A DNA stretch of 64,000 nucleotides from the NCBI RefSeq assembly GCF_016595505.1, contig NZ_JAENIL010000015.1:1-64000 (forward strand). The letters run 5' to 3'. Positions 57,213 to 64,000 of the stretch are shown here, one piece after another. This stretch comes from Pelagicoccus mobilis. GTDB lineage: Bacteria > Verrucomicrobiota > Verrucomicrobiia > Opitutales > Opitutaceae. A program made the translations under genes and the position numbers. Each line of letters starts with the position of its first letter. Position 1 is the stretch's first letter. Under the pieces are notes generated by a model that did no database searches, was not told where the DNA came from, and saw nothing but the letters and a program-made list of their open reading frames with translations.

Positions 57213-58610
57213 ATGAAGACTTTGAAAATCACATCAATCGCTATCGCCGCACTCATCGCAGCCGGCACAGCGAACGCACAGAAGACTTTCGCCCAAGTAA
57301 CCGCTGAAGCGAAGGCTGAACTCAAAGCGGCAGAACAGGAACTCGCTGACCTTCGCAACCAAATCGCGAACGAGAAGATTCCTCTCTCCAACGAGCTAAC
57401 CACGCTCGAAAGCAAGGTTCTCGAATTCCGTAAGGAACGCGACGAGATGAAGTCCTCCCGCGACAGCAGCGACCTCCGTCTCGAAGACCTCCGTAAGAAA
57501 GTTAAGCTTCGCAGCGACGAAAATATCTACCTTCGCAATACGATGGCTGCCTACGTAAAGCAGTTCTCCACTCGTATCCACGCCGCTGAACTTCAGGACT
57601 ACAAGGAAATCGCTGACACAGCGGAACACCTTGCAGAAAACGAAACAGCGACCGACTCCGAGAAGTTCACCGCTCAGTTGGAAGTCCTCAAGGCCTCCCT
57701 CAAGCGCGTTAAGAACATCATGGGCGGCACAACAATCAAGGGCGACGCTCTTGGTAAGAACGGTCTCCAAGTTTCCGGTACCTTCGTACTCGCTGGACCA
57801 TTCGCTTACTTCGGTGACGGTGGCGAAAACATCGGTTTCGCAGAAGGTGACCACACAAACATCGGTTACCCACTCGTCGTCAACCGCGGTGTTCCACCAG
57901 AAGTACTCGCGACAATCGGCAACCTCACTGCTACAGGCACTGGCGCTCACCCAGTTGACCCAACGGAAGGTGACGCGATCAAGATCGCCCTCGTTAGCGA
58001 AACTCTCATCGAGCACATCAAAAAGGGTGGCGTCGTAATGTTCCCGCTCCTCGGCATGTTCTTCGTAGCGATCCTCCTCTCAATCTTGAAGTTCTTCGAA
58101 ATCAAGTCCGTCAAGAGCCCGAAGGCAGGTACGCTCCAGCGCATCCTCGACAGCCTCAACTCAGGCAACAAGCAGCAAGCTCTCGAAGCCGCCAACTCAG
58201 TTGACGGTCCATTCGGCGACCTCCTCGTAGCAGGTGTTGAACACGCTGACGAAGATAAGGAAGTCCTCGAGGAAGTTCTCTACGAACGCCTCCTCGCTGC
58301 TCAGCCGAAGCTCGAGCGCTTCATCGCCTTCATCGCCCTCACCGCAGCGGCATCTCCACTTCTCGGTCTTCTCGGTACGGTTACCGGTATGATCGATACC
58401 TTCAAGGCGATCACTGTTTTCGGTACTGGTGACCCAGCTACCCTCTCCGATGGTATCTCCGTGGCGCTTATCACCACAGAGTACGGTCTTATCGTAGCGA
58501 TCCCATGTTTGCTCTGTCAGGCACTGCTCACTCGCATCGCGAAGGGCAAGCTCGGCGAAATGGAGCAAGCCTCTGTAGCCTTCGTTAACGGCCTCAACAA
58601 CAAGAAGTAG
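57213..58610 (+). CDS. TtpC-like MotA/TolQ/ExbB protein with periplasmic coiled coil
   Basis: 465 residues. A signal peptide (ITSIAIAALIAAGTANA, about 6-22) is followed by a coiled coil (about 25-105) and an extra periplasmic domain, then an ExbB/TolQ proton-channel domain: first helix GGVVMFPLLGMFFVAILL (about 271-288), then helices 2 and 3 with ASPLLGLLGTVTGMIDTF and SDGISVALITTEYGLIVAIP (about 370-430). This N-terminal extension is diagnostic of TtpC of Vibrio TonB2 systems. It should form a proton-driven motor with ExbD. No separate ExbB follows. Confidence 0.88.
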   Translation: MKTLKITSIAIAALIAAGTANAQKTFAQVTAEAKAELKAAEQELADLRNQIANEKIPLSNELTTLESKVLEFRKERDEMKSSRDSSDLRLEDLRKKVKLRSDENIYLRNTMAAYVKQFSTRIHAAELQDYKEIADTAEHLAENETATDSEKFTAQLEVLKASLKRVKNIMGGTTIKGDALGKNGLQVSGTFVLAGPFAYFGDGGENIGFAEGDHTNIGYPLVVNRGVPPEVLATIGNLTATGTGAHPVDPTEGDAIKIALVSETLIEHIKKGGVVMFPLLGMFFVAILLSILKFFEIKSVKSPKAGTLQRILDSLNSGNKQQALEAANSVDGPFGDLLVAGVEHADEDKEVLEEVLYERLLAAQPKLERFIAFIALTAAASPLLGLLGTVTGMIDTFKAITVFGTGDPATLSDGISVALITTEYGLIVAIPCLLCQALLTRIAKGKLGEMEQASVAFVNGLNNKK

Positions 58611-58705
58611 TCCGGAAGATCAACACACCCAACGCAAATCAGGCGGTCCGCTCAACCCGCTCCGCCAGATTCAATCGGGAACTAAACAGAAGGAATTAAA
58701 CGACC

Positions 58706-59113
58706 ATGATGAAGAATAAGAAATCCGCCTCGGCGGGTGAAGCAGCAGGAGATATCAACATCTCCCCGCTCATCGATATGGTGTTCATTCTTCTGATCTT
58801 CTTTATTGTAACTACTGTATTCGTTAAAGAGCCAGGCGTCGAAATCGAAAAGCCTTCCGCCGTAAACTCCCTCGACCTCCCCAAGAACGTCATTCTCATC
58901 GCGGTAACCGATCAGAACAACGTCTTCTACGGAGGCAAGGACTACGGACTCGGCGGCATTCGCTCACAAGTTCGACGTGTCCTCGCAGGCAACGAAAGCT
59001 ATCCAGTAATTATCCAAGCGGATCAGAACGCTCAAGCCGGGACAATTGTTCGTCTCGTAGACGAGTGCAAGTTGGCCAAGGCCACCCGCATCTACGTCTC
59101 AACCTTAAACTAG
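58706..59113 (+). CDS. ExbD/TolR family protein 1
   Basis: 135 residues. Membrane helix with NISPLIDMVFILLIFFIV and the essential Asp (about residue 25), then a periplasmic domain (NVILIAVTDQNNVFYGGKD and the last strand ATRIYVSTL). The N-terminus is Lys-rich. It is the first of two tandem ExbD genes here. Predicted partner: the upstream TtpC-like ExbB protein. Confidence 0.9.
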   Translation: MMKNKKSASAGEAAGDINISPLIDMVFILLIFFIVTTVFVKEPGVEIEKPSAVNSLDLPKNVILIAVTDQNNVFYGGKDYGLGGIRSQVRRVLAGNESYPVIIQADQNAQAGTIVRLVDECKLAKATRIYVSTLN

Positions 59114-59122
59114 CTCGAAGAC

Positions 59123-59533
59123 ATGAGAAACCGCAAAAACCTAAACGGTGGGGACGAAGCTACCGACATCAACATTTCCCCGTTGATCGACATGGTCTTC
59201 ATTCTCCTGATCTTCTTCATTGTCACTACCGTGTTCGTTGAAGAGTCCGGTCTAGCCGCAAATACGCCAGACCCGACCAGCAACCCGGAAAACAACGAAG
59301 ACAAAGAGCTCGTTAGCTTCCTCGTCCGTCGCAACGGACAAGTTATCTACAAGGAAAAAGACGTCGGCGTCGGTGGCGTCTCTGGCATCGTGGCTCCCGC
59401 CATGCGCCAGGACGAACACCCCATCACAGTCAACGTAGAGCCCCAAGCCCGCATGGCCCTGGTCGTCGCAGTCATCGATGCCTGCGAATCAGGAGGAGCT
59501 CCTCAAGTGACCATGAAAGCCGTATCCGAATAA
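59123..59533 (+). CDS. ExbD/TolR family protein 2
   Basis: 136 residues. Same layout as the preceding gene, with NISPLIDMVFILLIFFIV and then VFVEESGLAANTP. The two start 417 bp apart, and ExbD 2 is nearer to the orphan ExbD at 32.2 kb, which shares the VFVEESGL turn. Two different ExbD proteins per motor probably allow a heterodimeric stator. Nine bp after the first ExbD gene. Confidence 0.9.
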   Translation: MRNRKNLNGGDEATDINISPLIDMVFILLIFFIVTTVFVEESGLAANTPDPTSNPENNEDKELVSFLVRRNGQVIYKEKDVGVGGVSGIVAPAMRQDEHPITVNVEPQARMALVVAVIDACESGGAPQVTMKAVSE

Positions 59534-59568
59534 GACCCATCACGTAAATTTAAAGAAAAGCAGTTAAA

Positions 59569-60987
59569 ATGATTAGCAGCAAAACAATCAAAGCAGCAGC
59601 CTCTGGCTTAATCTGCCTAGCAGGCCTAGCGGGTGCCGCATCCGTGTCTGCTCAGTTCAAAACAGACGAAAAGTTCTGGAACCAGCCACACATTCAGAAG
59701 ACCTTCGCGGCCTCCTACTCCATCAAAGCGAAAACTGAGCCGGACCTCACCGAAGAGGAACAGCTCGTTGTTAAAAACGTTCTGACCGCCCTTCAAGGAG
59801 ACCCAGCGACAGGCGTAAAGGCAGACAAGAATCAGGCGCTCACCATGATTCTCGCCGCCATCACTCCTGAAGCAAGCGCCGCTCTCGACTTCATCGCCGC
59901 CAACTTCTACGCCGAAAAGAGCGACCTGAAGAACGCAATCAAGTACTACGACAGCGCAGCCAAGAAGCACCCAAGCTTCCTTCGTGCAATCCGTAACGGA
60001 GCGATCATGAAGGTTAAGGAAGGTCGCTACGAAGCAGCCCTCAAGGACTTCACCAAAGCCATTGAGCTCGGAGCCAAGGACACCACTACAATGGGTCTTC
60101 TCGGCCTCTGCTACGTGAACACCGAAAAGTACTTCTCCGCTGAAACTGCCTACCGCGAAGCGATCGTTCTCGATCCAACCGTTAAGGACTGGCAAGTCGG
60201 TCTCGCGAAGTCACTTCTCCAACAGCAGAAGTACGAAGAAGGCATCGCGGTACTCGAGCAGATCCTCGTAGACGATCCAGAAAACGACATCCTCTGGTCT
60301 TCCGCTGCAAACGCTTACCTCGGCCTCGAGGACGCTGAAACAGCAGTTGCGATCCAGGAAATCGTTGACCGCCTCGGCAAGTCTACTCCGGATACGCTCA
60401 TCTTCATGGGCAACATCTACATGTCCCGCAGCCTCAACGAACTCGCGCTGACTTACTTCCAGCGTGCGATCAAGAAGGACAAGAACCAAGATCCGGACGT
60501 TTACGTTTCCATCGCGGAAACAATGACAGCTCGCGGTACATACGACGAAGCGACTTCCGTTATCTCCGACATCCGCTCCAGCTTCGGCACCAAGCTCGAC
60601 GACGATAACAAGCTCAGCATCCTACGCCTCGAAGCCCAAATCGCTCTCGCAACAGGCCAAGGCGAAAAGGTGATCCCAATCCTCGAAGAACTCATCGAGC
60701 GTGATCCAATGGACGGCCAAGCCCTCCTTCTTCTCGCCGAGTTCAACTCGAACAAGGGAACAGTCGATGGCTACAACCGTGCTGACCTCTACTACGGCCG
60801 TGCCGAAAAGGTACGCGAGTGGGAAGTTCGCGCACTACTCTCCTGGGCACGTTCCTACGTTGCTCGCGAGCAGTTCGGCAAGGCGATTCCAAAGCTCGAG
60901 CGCATCCAGGTTCTTGACCCACAAGACCACATCGGCCGCTACCTCGAGCAAGTACGTAAGGTACACATCGCATCGCTCGGTCTCTAG
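59569..60987 (+). CDS. TPR-repeat periplasmic protein
   Basis: 472 residues. Signal peptide (AASGLICLAGLAGAASVSA, about 10-28), then eight to ten TPR units (for example NAIKYYDSAAKKHPSFLRA, RYEAALKDFTKAIELG, KYFSAETAYREAIVLDP, KYEEGIAVLEQILVDDP). A TPR protein is the usual last gene of a TonB2-type cluster, where it supports the TonB machinery. Ends at a strong terminator. Confidence 0.85.
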   Translation: MISSKTIKAAASGLICLAGLAGAASVSAQFKTDEKFWNQPHIQKTFAASYSIKAKTEPDLTEEEQLVVKNVLTALQGDPATGVKADKNQALTMILAAITPEASAALDFIAANFYAEKSDLKNAIKYYDSAAKKHPSFLRAIRNGAIMKVKEGRYEAALKDFTKAIELGAKDTTTMGLLGLCYVNTEKYFSAETAYREAIVLDPTVKDWQVGLAKSLLQQQKYEEGIAVLEQILVDDPENDILWSSAANAYLGLEDAETAVAIQEIVDRLGKSTPDTLIFMGNIYMSRSLNELALTYFQRAIKKDKNQDPDVYVSIAETMTARGTYDEATSVISDIRSSFGTKLDDDNKLSILRLEAQIALATGQGEKVIPILEELIERDPMDGQALLLLAEFNSNKGTVDGYNRADLYYGRAEKVREWEVRALLSWARSYVAREQFGKAIPKLERIQVLDPQDHIGRYLEQVRKVHIASLGL

Positions 60988-61022
60988 TCGGACCCAAACA
61001 ATTTGTTCTTAGTCAATATTTC

Positions 61023-61051
61023 AGCGGAGGCTTCGGCCTCCGCTTTTTTTT
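61023..61051 (+). terminator. Rho-independent terminator
   Basis: Stem AGCGGAGGC/GCCTCCGCT with a UUCG loop (TTCG), then eight T. It ends the DUF3450-TtpC-ExbD-ExbD-TPR operon and stands 50 bp from the convergent uvrB. Confidence 0.95.
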
Positions 61052-61101
61052 GTGCTGGAGGGCAACGCTCCGTGGTTGCCGCGCCCTCATCAAGAACCAC
61101 A

Positions 61102-63108
61102 CTACCGCCGCTTCCGACGACCGTATCCACGTCTCCCTGACTTCGCCTCGGCCCCGCCATTTTTGAGGGAATCAATCTGGTCGCGCAACAAGGCAGCCCG
61201 CTCAAACTCCAGCTTCGCCGCCGCTTCGTCCATTTCGACAGTCAACTCGTCGATGACCGCCTGTACATCGTCATCCTCGCCAACCAGTGCAGCAGCAGTC
61301 GAATCCTCTTCCTCGAGCAATTCGCGCAAGCTCTCCTGATCACCTCGCTTAACGCTTCGAGGCGTAATTCCATGCTCTGTGTTGTATTCGATTTGCTTGG
61401 ACCGACGGTACTCAGTCGTTTCAACCGTACGGCGAATCGAATCCGTTATCACATCCGCGTAAAAAATAACGCGACCTTCTTCATGTCGAGCCGCTCGCCC
61501 AGCAGTCTGCACTAAGCTCGTTTCACTCCGCAGAAAGCCTTCCTTATCCGCGTCTAAAATCGCCACCAAAGCGACCTCCGGCAAATCAAGCCCTTCACGC
61601 AGCAGATTGATTCCCACCAGCACATCGAATTTACCCGCCCTCAAGCGTCGCAAGATTTCCACACGCTCCAAGGCATCGATATCGGAGTGCAAATACTCTA
61701 CGCTGATATCCTTCTCGCGAAGGAACGCGGTAATATCCTCGCTCAGACGCTTCGTAAGCGTCGTGACCAATACACGTTCGCCTTTCTCGATAGCCTTTTT
61801 AATTTCGGCTATCAAGTCCTCAACCTGTCCTTTCGTCGGACGGATCGTAATCAGCGGATCCAACAACCCAGTCGGACGTATCACCTGTTCCGCGACAACG
61901 GAGCTCTTCTCTTTCTCGAATTTAGCAGGAGTCGCTGTCACATAAACAGTCTGCCCGGTGACCTCCATGAACTCCTGAAAGTTCATAGGGCGATTTTCCA
62001 GAGCCGACGGAAGTCTGAACCCGTGATCAACCAAAGTCGTCTTACGCGACCTGTCACCCGCGTACATCGCCCCAACCTGAGGAATCGTCACATGACTCTC
62101 GTCTACAAAGAGCAGGAAATCCTTCTGGAAAAAGTCGATCAGACAGAATGGCCGCTCGCCAGGAGTTCGGCCTGACAAATGCATGGAATAGTTCTCAATG
62201 CCACTGCAAAACCCGACCTCCTGCATCATCTCGATGTCGTAGTTCGTCCGCATGCTCAGCCGCTGAGCTTCCAGCAATTGTCCCTTCGACTCAAATTCCG
62301 CAATACGCTCCTTGAGCTCCGACTTAATGTGTCCCACCGCATTCTCCATCTTCTCGCGAGTGGTAACGAACTGGTTTGCTGGATACAGGTGAAACTCCTC
62401 CAAGTCCTGCAGCACATTTCCAGTCAGCGGATCAAATTCCGAAATACGCTCGATCTCATCACCCCAAAACTCGACTCGTAAGCCTTTTTCCAAATACGCG
62501 GGCATAATATCCACCACGTCGCCACGCACTCTGAACCGGCCTCGTTCTAGATTGATGTCATTACGCTCGTAGAGAATCTCTACCAAGCCGTTTAAAAGCT
62601 TCTCGCGCCCCAACTCCTCGCCAACCTTCAAAGGGATCATCAACTCCTGAAAGTCATCAGGCGAACCAAGACCATAGATGCAAGATACGCTAGCGATCAC
62701 AATGACATCTCTGCGACTGATCAGGCTACTTGTGGTCGAGATTCGAAGGCGATCGATCTCATCGTTGATCGATGAATCCTTCTCGATGTAAGTATCAGAA
62801 GAAGGCACATACGCCTCCGGCTGGTAGTAGTCGTAATAGCTGACGAAATACTCGACCGCATTCTCCGGAAAGAAGCGCTTAAATTCTGAATACAGCTGAG
62901 CCGCTAGAGTCTTATTATGGGAAATGATAAGCGCCGGGCGATCCAACTCAGCAATGAGATTCGCCATTGAGAACGTCTTCCCGGAACCAGTCACGCCAAG
63001 CAGCGTCTGGTATTGGTTCCCATCACGAATCGAATCGAGCAGCGTCTCGATGGCCACCGGCTGGTCGCCAGTTGGCTGATAATCAGAGTTTAACTTAAAA
63101 AGCCCCAT
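61102..63108 (-). CDS. uvrB: Excinuclease ABC subunit B
   Basis: 668 residues, normal size. Damage-loading helicase of nucleotide excision repair. Walker [15 protein letters not shown] (about 39-52), beta-hairpin region [16 protein letters not shown]-like [11 protein letters not shown], helicase motifs [11 protein letters not shown] and [24 protein letters not shown], and the C-terminal UVR motif [17 protein letters not shown]. The end is basic ([11 protein letters not shown]). Single minus-strand gene, followed on that strand by nothing within 50 bp. Confidence 0.95.
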   Translation of the reverse strand: MGLFKLNSDYQPTGDQPVAIETLLDSIRDGNQYQTLLGVTGSGKTFSMANLIAELDRPALIISHNKTLAAQLYSEFKRFFPENAVEYFVSYYDYYQPEAYVPSSDTYIEKDSSINDEIDRLRISTTSSLISRRDVIVIASVSCIYGLGSPDDFQELMIPLKVGEELGREKLLNGLVEILYERNDINLERGRFRVRGDVVDIMPAYLEKGLRVEFWGDEIERISEFDPLTGNVLQDLEEFHLYPANQFVTTREKMENAVGHIKSELKERIAEFESKGQLLEAQRLSMRTNYDIEMMQEVGFCSGIENYSMHLSGRTPGERPFCLIDFFQKDFLLFVDESHVTIPQVGAMYAGDRSRKTTLVDHGFRLPSALENRPMNFQEFMEVTGQTVYVTATPAKFEKEKSSVVAEQVIRPTGLLDPLITIRPTKGQVEDLIAEIKKAIEKGERVLVTTLTKRLSEDITAFLREKDISVEYLHSDIDALERVEILRRLRAGKFDVLVGINLLREGLDLPEVALVAILDADKEGFLRSETSLVQTAGRAARHEEGRVIFYADVITDSIRRTVETTEYRRSKQIEYNTEHGITPRSVKRGDQESLRELLEEEDSTAAALVGEDDDVQAVIDELTVEMDEAAAKLEFERAALLRDQIDSLKNGGAEAKSGRRGYGRRKRR

Positions 63109-63131
63109 CCTATACGGAACGAATAGCGAGC

Positions 63132-64000
63132 CTACGAGACCGCATCCGGATCAGAATCGTAGACCTCTTCGTCCAGCTGCCCTTCACTCTTTGCCACGAT
63201 ACAGGTCACAGCCGCGTCACCGGTCACGTTCACCGCTGTGCGTAACATGTCCAGAATTCGGTCGATCCCCACGATCAAACTAATCTTCTCGATGGGCAAG
63301 CCTACCTGATTGAGGACCATGGTGAGCATCACTAAGCCTACTCCCGGAACTCCGGCAGTACCGATCGACGCCAGTGTCGCCGTAACGATCACCATCAAAA
63401 TCTGGCCCACAGAAAGGTCGATTCCAGAAAGCTGAGCGATAAACACCGTCGCGACTCCCTGCATGATAGCAGTTCCATCCATATTGATCGTAGCGCCGAG
63501 CGGAACCGTGAAAGAGGCGGTGGAGTTTTTCACCCCAAGCTTCTTCTCCGCAGTCTCCAGAGTCACCGGCAAAGTCGCGTTGCTGCTCGCCGTACTGAAC
63601 GCGAAGATCTGCACCTTGTAGAAATTCTTTAAGAACTGAATAGGGCTCAAACCGCTCAGCAGCTTGAGCAAACTTGGGTAAACAACCAGAGCATGAACAA
63701 TCAACGCCAGTATCACCAAGCCGAAGTACATTCCCAACTGGGCAATCGCTCCTAAGCCCTCATTTGCGAACACCACCGTAATCTTAGCAAATACGCCGTA
63801 AGGAGCGATCAGCATCAAAACGGTCACGAGCTTAAGCACGATCTCGTTAAGGTCCTCAAACAGCTTCAATACACGTTGTCCTGGCTCGCCGGATACAACC
63901 ATCGCCAAGCCAAACAGGATGGAAAAAACGATAATCTGAAGCATGTTTCCTTCCGCCATCGCCTTTACCGGATTCGTCGGAAACATATTCGTAATCACCT
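63132..64000 (-). CDS. Dicarboxylate/amino acid:cation symporter (partial)
   Basis: The N-terminal part lies beyond the right edge; about 289 residues are visible. DAACS-family (GltP/DctA) signature: FAFSTASSNATLPVT, the re-entrant hairpin 1 Ser-rich motif, then NMDGTAIMQGVATVFIAQ, the conserved NMDGT of helix 7, and AVNVTGDAAVTCIVAK with the substrate-binding Asp of helix 8. The C-terminus is acidic. It moves glutamate, aspartate or C4-dicarboxylates with H+ or Na+. It lies 23 bp upstream of uvrB on the same strand. Confidence 0.9.
   Translation of the reverse strand, partial: VITNMFPTNPVKAMAEGNMLQIIVFSILFGLAMVVSGEPGQRVLKLFEDLNEIVLKLVTVLMLIAPYGVFAKITVVFANEGLGAIAQLGMYFGLVILALIVHALVVYPSLLKLLSGLSPIQFLKNFYKVQIFAFSTASSNATLPVTLETAEKKLGVKNSTASFTVPLGATINMDGTAIMQGVATVFIAQLSGIDLSVGQILMVIVTATLASIGTAGVPGVGLVMLTMVLNQVGLPIEKISLIVGIDRILDMLRTAVNVTGDAAVTCIVAKSEGQLDEEVYDSDPDAVS

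Overview
The window looks like a chromosomal segment of a Gram-negative, probably marine, member of the Verrucomicrobiota (Opitutae/Puniceicoccales type). This is inferred from gene content rather than from a marker gene: a full outer-membrane toolkit (Mla, Lol, LpxB), a DUF3450/TtpC/ExbD/ExbD/TPR energy-transduction cluster, a eukaryotic-type HisA, large secreted beta-propeller proteins with FFRVYE-like C-termini, and sparse Shine-Dalgarno signals. No rRNA, tRNA, CRISPR or complete insertion sequence was seen.

The left end (1 to about 3946) is part of an integron gene-cassette array. Nine attC sites can be read by eye, each as R''(7 nt)-5 nt-L''(9 nt with one unpaired base)-AA-variable top-L'(8 nt)-5 nt-R'(7 nt). 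They delimit eight whole cassettes of 337-688 bp, all in + orientation, plus a fragment at the left edge. The integrase and attI would lie to the left, outside the window. Only half of the cassettes have the canonical GTTNNNN core. Every second cassette instead starts with GATATGY and ends with its complement RCATATC. The two classes alternate without exception across nine junctions. Every attC in place is therefore a hybrid whose R arms cannot pair, while single excised cassettes would be fully matched. This is the most unusual feature of the window. Cassette products are mostly unrecognised; one is a DUF4145 protein, and two carry signal peptides.

4.1-20.5 kb carries a secreted propeller protein with a paralogue at 17.2 kb, a GspG-like protein, a DEDDh exonuclease, a sulfotransferase, an orphan PAS histidine kinase, a BNR-type secreted protein, an RDD membrane protein and tcdA. 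20.6-28.6 kb carries an RNA-processing-type metallo-beta-lactamase, ruvC, a TauE exporter, an oxidoreductase, a BTRD1-repeat protein, hisA, a DUF374 acyltransferase and a Bax-like glucosaminidase. 28.8-32.2 kb is an mlaE-F-D-C-A operon for retrograde phospholipid transport.

32.2-44.7 kb has an orphan ExbD, a large zinc protease, alanine dehydrogenase, two tandem periplasmic TonB C-terminal-domain proteins (each with a terminator), an MFS transporter, a secreted PKD/BNR metalloprotease, and small S4, zinc-ribbon, Mpv17-like and methyltransferase genes. 44.9-47.8 kb has a DEAD-box helicase followed by a tiny zinc-ribbon gene and a rhodanese. 47.8-54.2 kb is a minus-strand run, lysS-lolE-lolD-oxidoreductase-lpxB-lepB, for lipoprotein and lipid A export. 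lipA and ridA follow. 56.4-61.0 kb is the DUF3450/TtpC/ExbD/ExbD/TPR cluster, closed by a strong terminator. uvrB and a truncated dicarboxylate/amino-acid symporter end the window.
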